Part shown: piece after piece, positions 19,223-27,258 of the stretch
Layout of the letters: each line of letters begins with the position of its first letter
How positions within the stretch are numbered: the stretch's first letter is position 1
NCBI GenBank assembly: GCA_003427395.1
Contig: BFEA01000259.1
Coordinates: forward strand, 452,576-479,833
Direction of reading: 5' to 3'
Length of the DNA stretch: 27,258 bases
Source of the DNA: Chara braunii
Taxonomy: Eukaryota; Streptophyta; Charophyceae; Charales; Characeae
Translations under genes and position numbers: made by a program
Notes under the pieces: generated by a model
Told to the model about the DNA's origin: nothing
Databases searched by the model: none
Seen by the model: only the letters and a program-made list of their open reading frames with translations

Positions 19223-22200
19223 CGGCAGAGCTCCCGCAATCGGTGGGTGGACTCCCCACAGAGTCTTAATGCGGACCTACGGGTTGCAATCCCGCCTGCC
19301 ACCTTCCTCTCGTAACCAAAGACTAGACTGAGACTTAGAAGGGCAGAGGGATAAAGTTTTGAGTCTCTCAGATACAAGGATGGTGCGCTCAGACTTGCGA
19401 GAGAGGGCCTTGTTATCTTGGTTCGCCTGAGGGCCCCGCAAGATGGTCAACTAGTGACAGTTGTAGTCAACTGTTGAAGTCGATCCCCTTGACGACCTCT
19501 CAGATCGCGACACTAATCCTCTATTAGCCTAGTCTGATCTCCTTCTCAAGTCCCAACGTCTCTTCTTACCCCAATCACGACCGCACATCGGTCGTAACAG
19601 TCAACAGTCACCAACGCCGCACTGCGCCGCTGTATGCAGTAATCTGCAGTAGGCAATTAGCAGTTCGTACACCACCAACAGTTGCCCCAACCCTTCCAAG
19701 CTATGGCCACAGCCTTTCTTCGCAGTTTTAACCACCCTGCCGTATACTACGGCACCGCCCTCCCTTGTGAGGGACCAGTATCTCACACAGAACGCAGTCT
19801 GGCAGGCCCCGTATGCAGCAGCAAGTCGCTGTGGTACACAATAGTACTTGTGAGCAACAATAAGTACAGCGCAGCAGCAATCGGCTTGGTGCAGTCATCG
19901 CCTTGATACCCAACAGCAACTTGAGGGTTCAGTGGTAGCATCCCCCCCCTCTGTTCGGATGAGGAAAAATCGAATGAATCTTCCACAAAAACGTGAAAGA
20001 GTGCATCACTAGCCTGCCACCGATAAGACAAGTAAAACAGGAGGAATCTTCCCCCAACAACCTAGAAGCATGCTCCGCTTCCTGCTAAGCACGTCGAAAG
20101 ATAGAGAAAGGGTAATCTGTTGGGAACATGTGCAAGGTCGTATGAACTTGCCCATAGAACTAGGCTGGATGCATCGCCACTTTAATGCTAATGGCCAGCG
20201 GATGAGAACGACGCTCTTGATGACGAAGGCTGCATTCACGAGAGGGAGGGGCACTTGGATCAAGATCGCAATGGCAAACCCAAGATCAGGCAGCTTGCGA
20301 TCACTAAAATGGGCTTCAGTAGCACAGCTCCCAAATGCACACACACTGAGAATGGATCTTCCCGTAGAACACGGGAAAATACATCACTATGTTTACCGTC
20401 GTTCCCTGGGCGCAGCCCATAGTACAGCCCCAAAACCGTAGCTCTAATGCCAAATCTGACTTCGCAGATCGATTCGCAAGGTCCAAAACCCTCGGAATCG
20501 AATCTTTACTTACCCAGTTTTGTACAAAAACGAGCGAGTTATTCACTTTTCCACTGTGCCTTGCTTACTCGTTCGTTCCCTCCGCGCACTTCGTTTTCAC
20601 ACTAAGTCTCAATCTACTAACTTTCATCCTATTCTGATCACGAATTCGGGGTCGCAAGCCCTGAAAACCCTAACATCGGAATTTCCCTCACTCGATTTCA
20701 TTAAGAATCGAGTGATATCTCGATTCTCCTCTCCCACCACCTTTACCATAGCTAGAGCTCCGCGCGACTTACTTTCTCACTAACTCTTAACTCACTAACT
20801 TTCTGACTAATCGAACCACAGATTCTGACTCGCCATCCTTCAAAACCCCCTACTCGGTTCTTCCCTCGCTCGTTTTCGCTCAGAAACAAGCGAGCTATGC
20901 TCTCTCTGTTGCGCCACGACTCACGACCCGCCATCTCTGTTTCCCTCTTCGTTGAATGTACTCGGCGCGAAATTGCGCCCGGGTCCATTTCCCTATTCGC
21001 TGCCAACTGCCCCTCCGCTTGTCCCAGCGCTCGTCGTTGCCCCTTACTTACCGGCGCCCGCTGATCCGCCACCCGTCACACTACCACTTTCTTACCTCTT
21101 CTCTTACCTTCGACCCCTCCTACACCGAATGCATCCGGTGCGAAATCGCGCCCGGATCCCTTCCACCATTCGCCTCTCCCCCTGCCTTAGTGCTGGCCCG
21201 ACTGCCGCCCCGCAGTGGCCCGCCTGTCGGGCCTCTTCTCTCCTCATGCAGCCTGCGCACTTCTCCGGTCGGGTCCGCTCCGCTGCTCCGCCTTAGCACT
21301 CACCGCCCGTTCACACTTCGCTACCTACTTCTTGCTGCCCGTAGCGATGCCCTCTGCTTCTCCACTAATCACCCCGTCCACAGTCTGCCCCGTCAGCTAG
21401 CGCTCCGCCTCTCTGCCTCAGTACCCGTCACCCGCTCTTACTGCAGCGCTCGGTCACGCACCCGAGCGACAGATCTACTTCATTAGCCCTTAACCGGCCT
21501 GTGAAAACCTGCGGAAAGACTTTCGCCCCCGGCCTGGCCGATTTATCTCCCTCACTCCCAGTCACCCTGTTTGACAAACCGTGCGCCTGGCTACTTTTCA
21601 CTGCCAGTCGGCTACAGCCTTTGCCTCACCTGCTTTCCTCAAACAAAACCTGCCACCCTCTCGACACTGCAATGAGCAAGTCACATTCTGGCTTCTAACA
21701 GAGAATCGCAGGGCCGCCGACATGGGCCTACTGCAAGCCTAAGCGCAGATTTCAGCAAGGCGGGTCCCGAACACAAATCTTGGCGGTAGTAGTAAAAATT
21801 CAGATGAGAACTTTGAATGCCGAAGTGGAGGAAGGTCCCATGGGGCCGCCGCTTTAGCAAACTCCCCAGGCCTGTTTGCAGCAGTCAACAATTGGCGGGT
21901 GGCGCCTCCGTGCGTCGTAGGGCCACTTACTCACCGGCTCGCATGCACATTGAACTTCTCGGTCCGTGTTCTCAGGACATAGAAGATAAAAGAACTTTCC
22001 CAACACCCTGAACTCGCGGGGACCCGTACGTCAACGAACGGTGGCGCGCACTCAAATTAAAAGGTACCAACGGAAAATAATAGTCCAAAGATCATAAAAA
22101 CTTCTAGTTGCCAAAGACAAAATAAAGGATACCGTCTGCACCGCTCTGACGCTGCCAATGGCAAAACCAAGGGGGATAGCCCTACGGCCCTCAACCTCAT

Positions 22201-22834
22201 CGGCTTCCTCCTCGATGCTCCGCCGCCGCTGCGTTGACGCTCGCCAGCCTCGATCCCTGAACCTTCGTAATGTCAATCCAATGTCGTAACCTATAGGGCT
22301 AAGCGCAAGCCTGAGACCAGCGTCCGCAGAGTACCATACAAGACGGTGCGGCGCTTTTGGCCAACAAAACCGGTTGCGCGGCTCCCGGTGTCCGTGCCGG
22401 CTTGCTTATACCCTGCCATAACTTACCCCGCGGGCCATCCTACGACACCCTGCTTACCGCACGAAATCGCGTCGTTATTGCCGATGCCATCATCGGGGTC
22501 ATTCTCCGCACGAGCGCTCGACTCGGTCAAACGTACCAATCAAAAAAAAAAATCCTTAATTCCTGCTTAACCAAAAATAAATAAATAATAATAATATCAC
22601 CAAGCAAAACGATCGAGGCCCGGACCGACTTTACGATCAACAAACAGAAAGGAAAATCACGCGCGCCTTAAACGTGCGCGCCCACGCACTCGCTATTGTG
22701 GTCAACCACCTAGTCAACGTAATTACAGACGCAGCCGCGCTTAGCGCGGTATACTTAAACTCTAAACCAAAACTATTTTTCCGTCACTTGCAAAAACCAA
22801 GGCAGATACCCTTGTAACGGTATTCGCACCGACA

Positions 22835-23211
22835 ACGAAGAGGAACTACCAGTGCGCTTGGTAGAAGAACCTGTGGAGAAAGCGGATAATCAACAACCGA
22901 AGAGCAGAGGGAGACCTCGCAAGGAAGGGGAAACCTTCCCTGTCTACGAATCCACCTTGTGGGAAGGAGCCCCGGTGGATGTAGACAATAAAACTGCAGC
23001 AGCGTACAAGAAACAACTCAAGAAATTCCTGTGTAAAAAGAGTATCCCTACCATTCAGGAGATGTGTAAGGAGGCAGGAGTTTGCTATCGAGGACGTCCG
23101 GAAGCTATAGAGGAATTGGTCGAACTCACGGCAATGCATACTTACAAGCAACCGCGTACGCCATGCCAAATTGGAATAGTAATCAGAGATCAACCTGCAA
23201 GCGCGACATGA
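22835..23211 (+). pseudogene. AT-hook and SAP-like segment, 5'-truncated
   Basis: The frame is open across the junction with the LTR at 22834 and has no ATG before the conserved-looking part, so its real start is missing. It ends at TGA 23209-23211. It contains KSRGRPRKEGE, a clear AT-hook, and later PTIQEMCKEAGVCYRGRPEA, which resembles a SAP DNA-binding helix pair; the SAP call is tentative. It lies just upstream of the GIY-YIG part but in another frame. It may be the N-terminus of the Penelope-like protein, separated by a frameshift near 23211, or a remnant of another gene. The Lys-rich composition fits nucleic-acid binding. Confidence 0.5.
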
Positions 23212-23215
23212 GTAG

Positions 23216-24268
23216 CAAGAACACCGTCAGACAGGGACGAGTACCAAGATCCGTCCGAGGCTTGATTTATGGGAGGATCTACGATTCTATTTGAACCTAC
23301 GCCACCAGTTAGTTGGGATAAAAATCGTAGGAATTAATTATGTAAGATTAGAACTGGAAAAACTTCTAAGATTATGTATATTAATCCTGGTTAGTAGGGG
23401 CGAGCTGAAATGGGGAGAGAAATACCTAGACTACTGGACCTTCCTTATTGAGAATAATCTGGATAAATGGGAAAATCCATCATCATGTGTTTATGTGCTA
23501 ATAGACCTAGGATGTCGATCATCCTATATTGGGCAAACAGCTAGAACCCTGAATGAGAGATGGAATGAGCACCTATATAGAAGGAACTGTACGTACAGTA
23601 ATAATAATTTTAAACTCTATAAATGGTTACGTAATTGGGGTGTTAAAAATTATGTAGCATTCCCTATTAGTTGCGTTCCTACCCAACACCTACCAAAGGT
23701 AGAAAAACTACTTATTAAGAAATGGTCCCCTAATCTTAACTCCAACTGTCGGAGAAATTCTACGTGTAAGAAAAATAGAAAAAGTAGAAACAAACGAAAG
23801 AAACCTAGACCCCGTATTTTTCATGAAGACTCTAGACCGCTTATCTTTAAAACGGGTAATTTTGAGTCCGTTAGTCTTATTGATATTAGCTTAGCTGCAT
23901 CCGAGGGAAATAGCTTGATTTCCTCGATAGGGGGGAAAATTTGGATACCGGAATGGAAAGTAGTATTAAGAGAAATCAGAGTGAGTACCTTTCTTATCGA
24001 TGGAACCGTCACCCCACTGACTGATCTTAAAGAAAAACTGGAGGGTGGAGGAACATTCAAACTTGACCAATTGAAAGGCGGAACCCTGTCGAAAAGAAAT
24101 AAAGAACTGAAAGGCGAACTATATAAAATTCTGAAAAATCCTTGGGCGAAGAAAAAATTGTATAAATCTTCGCTCCACGAATTACTCAAACTTTTTCTCG
24201 CTATTGACTTGTTTTCTAAAGCTATTTGTCGCAGTAATTTAAAGGACGCACTGAGTGTTATACTCTAG
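23216..24268 (+). pseudogene. GIY-YIG endonuclease domain of a Penelope-like protein
   Basis: GIY-YIG nucleases nick the target DNA for insertion. The motif reads CVYVLIDLGCRSSYIGQTAR at about 23485-23545, with VYV in place of GIY and YIG kept. It is followed by the catalytic-type Arg in NERWNEH and by VEKLLIKKWSPNLN, which fits the conserved Glu and Asn of the fold. A very basic tail (KKNRKSRNKRKKPRPR) may bind nucleic acid. The frame is open from 23216 to TAG at 24266-24268 without a convincing ATG. The same frame continues past the stop into RT, so endonuclease and RT were one protein. Placing the nuclease before RT is the unusual point. Confidence 0.85.
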
Positions 24269-25777
24269 AATAAATTTAAGTTTAACACACGTAGGAAACA
24301 CTGCATTTGTATTACATATGATGATAGTTTGTCAAAGAGAGGAATTAGAAGAGTTATTTCAAGTCATATAATGAACTGCCTACCACTAACGGAAGCTGCC
24401 TTCATGTGTTAGAAGCTAAGGACTGTCTGGCTAAAAAACAGATCAGTGACTGACCTTCTACATAACCACCGGATAACGGCACAAGATCCGGTGAGAGTCT
24501 GTAATTGTGCAGAATCTGACCTCCCGACTAAGGGAGGACACGTGTCGTGCAGAATAAGTAAAATGGATGGCTTAGACTGCTTTGTTAAGAATGCTAGAAA
24601 TATAACTCTCCTAGATAAAGATAATAGAAAGGTAAGGGTAATGAGTGAGCTAAATGATGCTTTGGTCAAAATGGGAGTAGACACCCCACTATTGATTAAA
24701 GAGATATCGGACTGTTTTGTAACAAAGACACACCCGGGCAACTACGACAGTAACTCACTATCCTACCTTAAATCTCTGAGGAAGGACTTTGTGCTTACTG
24801 TTGTAGATAAAAACCCGGCAGAAACCTTAATCATGTGTCCCGAAGTCTATGCAAAGGGTATGAAGGATGTGTTTTGGGGAAGCAGGAGCTTCTGCGCCGT
24901 ATGGAGATCTGAGGCAGAAACACTGGCAAAATGCGAGATGGATTTTAAATCAAAAGAGCTAGCTAAACTAGGGAAATGAGATAGTGCGGAAAGATAAGAC
25001 CGAGCATATATAATTCCTAAAAATAAGGATTTATCTAAGTTCAGACCCATTAGCCCCTCCTTCTCCGAACCCTCGAAAACAGCTAGTAGCCGTGTGGCGC
25101 GTGCATTGAATCATCTCCTCTTTGCATTGCCAGATAACTTGCATTTTAATCTTAAATCTACGGATCTATTACTAAGGAAAATAACGGAGATCAACAACTG
25201 GACAGAGAAAAAGGGCAAAGGATACCTACTCTGTGCATCTTTTGATATTAAGGAAATGTTTAGTAACCTACCCCATGTTTCTATAAGGCAAGCGCTATGC
25301 TGGATTCTTAATTACTACGAGAACAAAGGAAAGAATATGGTATCCATAAAAAGAAGAGGAAAAGGAACGTCATTCTCCAAGAAAAATGGCCCAGGAAGCT
25401 GGTTAACGGTCGATTTTGAATGCATCCACCATATGATTGACTTTGAGCTTGACAATACCTATATAATGGCGGCAGACCGCCTAATTAGACAGGAAATTGG
25501 AATTCCTATGGGCAAAAGTCCCCCGTTGGCTTGCATCCTATGCACATATAACGAATTCACCTTCCTATCTAGTCTAGGCGCAGACAGGAAACTAGTAAAA
25601 GGAACAAGACTAATGGACGATGTATCCCTATTCGTCTAGAGTAACGGACAAAAGGAAGACAAAAAGGCAAATAATATTATAAGTAACTACCAATCAGCGT
25701 ATGATAAGGCACTTAAACTTGAAAGAACAGATGAGGGACAAGGTGAATGGGAATTTTTGGAACGAAGATCAGCGTAG
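24269..25777 (+). pseudogene. Reverse transcriptase of the Penelope-like element, with in-frame stops
   Basis: This continues the GIY-YIG frame with no indel but with stops TAG 24410-24412, TGA 24977-24979, TAA 24995-24997, TAG 25637-25639 and TAG 25775-25777. The first part (CICITYDDSL, then TDLLHNHRI and VRVCNC) matches the linker seen before RT in Penelope-like proteins. RT motifs follow: YIIPKNKDLSKFRPIS near 25005, motif A FDIKEMFSNLP with Asp at 25244, GIPMG at 25499-25513, and motif C RLMDDVSLFV with MDD at 25613-25621. Both catalytic Asp residues of motif C are kept, although Met replaces the usual Tyr or Val-type residue. A frameshift near 25770 ends the frame. Confidence 0.85.
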
Positions 25778-26103
25778 AGAAAGGGAGAAATGTGACCACC
25801 CAGTTAATCCTAAGGAATTCGAAGGAAGTCTGGGAAGAAAAGAACCTTACCTACTGAACAATCCAAGATTTCAGGTCGTACTCGCCAATCCCCCAGAAAA
25901 AAGCAGTGATCACCTGCAGTCTCCACCGCATCTATCGAATGACTTCGAACAAAGAGCTGGTAGGACACGAACTGCTCACGTTAAAAAGAATGCTGAGGCT
26001 ACAGGACTACCCGAATATATACTATGAAGNATGCCTGTGGAAGTTCATCAGAAAACGAGCGCCGTNATGGATTAAATGGGGAAATAAGTTCTACGGGTGG
26101 TGA
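25763..26103 (+). pseudogene. RT thumb-like C-terminal region, frameshifted
   Basis: A different plus frame takes over after the RT core. It reads TIQDFRSYSPIPQKKAV and then ITCSLHRIYRMTSNKELV, followed by LKRMLRLQDYPNIYYE, which resembles the thumb region that follows RT in Penelope-like proteins. A TGA at 25855-25857 interrupts it, and two N bases (26030, 26066) hide residues. It ends at TGA near 26101. The overlapping 108-codon frame from 25701 has no recognisable motif and is taken as spurious. Confidence 0.6.
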
Positions 26104-26471
26104 AGGGTAGGAAACGAAAAAGAATGAACTAACCCCCTCTATGTGACTCCGCAAATCTTTCGGATCTTGGATATATCAAGAACCTTGGTCTTTTTGTGTA
26201 CTTTCGACGATTTTATAAACGGNTGTATTTCGACACATTTTTTGGCGAGACTACCTTCGAGGGCAGCTTCATTACGGAAACTTTCGACAAGAACGACGAA
26301 ACNTGTGNAACTTCTTCGGATCGGCAGATTTTTACAGATAAGAAACGACAAATATGGGAAAGTCTCGGGTTTCCGAAGTACTCTGCATTTTCAAATTTCT
26401 GTCGTAAAGTACTTAGGATTTTTTATCTAGATATAATTCCGAGCTCTATTTGCAGAAAAGACAAAANAGAA
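26104..26471. other. Noncoding stretch with scattered N bases
   Basis: No gene is supported. Short overlapping ORFs here contain N bases and show no motif. N occurs at 26223, 26303, 26308 and 26467, so the base calls are poor. Confidence 0.5.
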
Positions 26472-26890
26472 GGTACAGGGCTCCGATANATCGTGCAATG
26501 GCNGNAAAAANGAAAAAGGCCAACAGTCTGTCATACCTAGTGGGGATTTTCCGCTGATCTGCAGGTAGACTTACAGAGGAAATCAGCGAGGGGTTTAATC
26601 TNCGCTGATTCATGGAAAATCTGCGAATGGATTTACGAAGGATTTGCATTTTTCGAGCACTTCGGACAGAAAGGACAGAATGGAAGGTACCGGGCTCCGA
26701 GAAATCACGCAGTATGGATGAGGCGGGAAAAGAGAAAAGGCCAAACAGTCTTTCGTACTTAGTGGGATTTTCCGNTGATACATAGCAAAACAAATCCGCA
26801 GGTAGACGTACGGAAGAAATCTGCGGCGGATTTAATCCCCACTGACGCATGGAAAGACAGATCTGAAAGTAGATTTACGAAGGATTTTTT
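26472..26890. repeat. Imperfect tandem repeat, about 214-bp period
   Basis: The block from 26472 (GGTACAGGGCTCCGA) recurs at 26686 (GGTACCGGGCTCCGA). Both contain GGCCAA-CAGTCT, an AGTGGG-GATTTTCCG box, and GATTTACGAAGGATTT near the end (about 26630 and 26870). Units differ by indels and by several N bases. It lies between the RT remnant and the ribozyme, where Penelope-like elements often carry tandem 3' repeats. Confidence 0.75.
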
Positions 26891-27041
26891 CACAAAGTTT
26901 TTTCTTTCGTTAACTCGGATGGAAAAACGCCTTGAGAATAGAGAAGTAGAGTCTGAGACCTTCAGATCAGCCGACGNCTTTTTACGGAGCTCATAGTATT
27001 TAAGACATAGAAGTAACTCACCTTTTCATCTCGGATTATTT

Positions 27042-27089
27042 CCCTCCTGACGAGGCAGGATGCTGGCTCCAGCCGAAACCGGTCGAGGG
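27042..27089 (+). ncRNA. Type I hammerhead ribozyme motif
   Basis: All conserved parts are present in order. Stem I arms are CCCTC (27042-27046) and GAGGG (27085-27089). The core CTGACGA is at 27047-27053. Stem II (27054-27074) has arms GGCAGG and CCAGCC with one A·A mismatch. GAAA is at 27075-27078, a very short stem III follows (CCGGT, 27079-27083), and the cleavage-site C is 27084. A minimal stem III is typical of hammerheads found in Penelope-like elements, which are thought to work as dimers. It is on the same strand as the RT. No second copy is visible at the element's truncated 5' side. Confidence 0.82.
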
Positions 27090-27258
27090 CGCCAGACTTA
27101 CTANCCCATGAGGGTGATAGTTCGTACTCCATAGCCATCGGCTATGGTAACTCATTTTGTAATCCTTTCTATCTTAATATGAGTTCATTTTTTCGAGCTA
27201 CACATCTTCTGGCATTCACGTGCCTGTGTTTTGCGTTCGGCTACTAGCCTTCGCTTCT
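27090..27258. other. Sequence after the ribozyme, with one perfect hairpin
   Basis: No gene is seen. A hairpin with arms CCATAGCC and GGCTATGG around ATC lies at 27129-27147. N occurs at 27104. This may still be Penelope-like element sequence, or flanking DNA. Confidence 0.5.

Larger units (their letters stand above)
1..22834 (-). mobile_element. Giant Ty3/gypsy-type LTR retrotransposon, 3' end cut by window edge
   Basis: The element runs right to left: 5' LTR (15395-22834), tRNA-Asp primer-binding site, Gag, protease, RT, RNase H, integrase, a second Gag-like ORF, a structured 3' UTR and the inner part of the 3' LTR (1-3514). The Gag-PR-RT-RH-IN order defines Ty3/gypsy. No chromodomain is seen after integrase. 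The Asp primer site, long LTRs and an extra ORF after pol recall the plant Athila/Tat group; that placement is inference. The interior is 11,880 bp. With two 7,440-bp LTRs the complete element would be near 26.8 kb. All ORFs are broken, so it is not autonomous. The target-site duplication cannot be tested because the left end is outside the window. Confidence 0.9.
15395..22834 (-). repeat. 5' LTR, complete, 7,440 bp
   Basis: In plus reading it begins TGTCGATCG and ends CACCGACA, so the ends form TGTCG/CGACA, a perfect 5-bp inverted repeat with the usual TG...CA termini. The inner edge adjoins the tRNA-Asp primer site and the outer edge is where the match to 1-3514 stops. Its right half (19332-22834) is the part shared with the visible 3' LTR. 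Its left half contains an 85-bp duplication, a hairpin cluster and two tandem hairpin arrays. No protein gene is supported. At 7.4 kb it exceeds most plant LTRs that I know. An insertion inside it could account for part of that length, but I see no element boundaries within it. Confidence 0.85.
22835..27258 (+). mobile_element. Penelope-like element with N-terminal-side GIY-YIG, truncated and decayed
   Basis: In order on the plus strand are a DNA-binding-like segment, a GIY-YIG nuclease, a reverse transcriptase, a thumb-like region, a noncoding tandem-repeat stretch and a hammerhead ribozyme motif. Classical Penelope elements carry GIY-YIG after RT. The reverse order is the hallmark of the Chlamys/Naiad clade known from green algae, protists and invertebrates. 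Its 5' side ends abruptly at 22834, where the LTR retrotransposon begins, so the missing start probably lies beyond the left end of the window. Its 3' end is not defined and may run past 27258. Confidence 0.75.

Noticed and set aside
19206-19320. tRNA-like set of foldbacks (GTGGG/CCCAC with a 7-base loop, CGGG/CCCG with a 7-base loop)
   Set aside because: The anticodon loop lacks T at its second position, the T-loop reads TTGCAAT instead of TTCRANY, and no acceptor stem closes the fold. It fits the general foldback richness of the LTR.
19329-22834. A complete 3.5-kb LTR starting TGAG at 19329
   Set aside because: The left limit of the repeat coincides with the first base of the window, so it is an edge effect. 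No primer site or purine tract lies next to 19329, while the primer site and matching terminal repeat are at 15395.
24266-25777. Recoding of TAG as a sense codon in the Penelope-like ORF, since several stops are TAG
   Set aside because: TGA and TAA also interrupt the same frame (24977 and 24995) and a frameshift follows, so ordinary decay is simpler.
25701-26027. A 108-codon ORF after the RT core
   Set aside because: The overlapping frame shows thumb-like motifs, while this one has none.

Overview
The window looks like nuclear DNA from a large, repeat-rich eukaryotic genome, most likely of the green plant lineage. The reasons are a Ty3/gypsy retrotransposon whose primer-binding site matches tRNA-Asp (a habit of plant Athila/Tat-type elements), and a Penelope-like element with its GIY-YIG nuclease at the N-terminal side, an arrangement described mainly from green algae, protists and invertebrates. 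A charophyte or early land plant would fit, but the species is not resolved. No host gene, rRNA, tRNA or CRISPR array is visible. All protein-coding remains are broken transposon genes.

Bases 1-22834 are one giant LTR retrotransposon on the minus strand, cut off by the left window edge. Its 5' LTR is 15395-22834 (7,440 bp). It starts TGTCG and ends CGACA in plus reading, a perfect 5-bp terminal inverted repeat, and it abuts the tRNA-Asp primer-binding site at 15375-15392. The 3' LTR is 1-3514 and its outer part lies outside the window: base 1 aligns with base 19332, so the apparent 3.5-kb direct repeat is only the visible part of a 7.4-kb LTR. The interior (3515-15394) reads on the minus strand: leader, Gag, protease, reverse transcriptase, RNase H, integrase, a possible intron, a long post-pol ORF, and a 3' untranslated region. 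If the hidden part of the LTR matches, the full element would be about 26.8 kb. The copies of the LTR differ by about 5% by eye, and every ORF carries stops or frameshifts, so this is an old, dead copy.

Two things about this element stand out. The post-pol ORF (8338-5545) has a second capsid-like region at its start and a CX2CX4HX4C-spaced zinc knuckle near its end, so it looks like a second Gag in the position normally held by env. The noncoding parts (both LTRs and the 3' UTR) are packed with short hairpins, including three tandem arrays: 46-bp units at 4584-4883, 123-bp units at 17294-17955, and units with a fixed core and variable arms at 18252-18932. In these the arms change from unit to unit yet stay complementary.

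Bases 22835-27258 hold a decayed Penelope-like element on the plus strand, apparently interrupted at 22834 by the LTR element. In order it shows an AT-hook/SAP-like segment, a GIY-YIG nuclease, a reverse transcriptase with GIPMG and MDD motifs, a thumb-like region, an N-containing tandem-repeat stretch, and a type I hammerhead ribozyme motif at 27042-27089.
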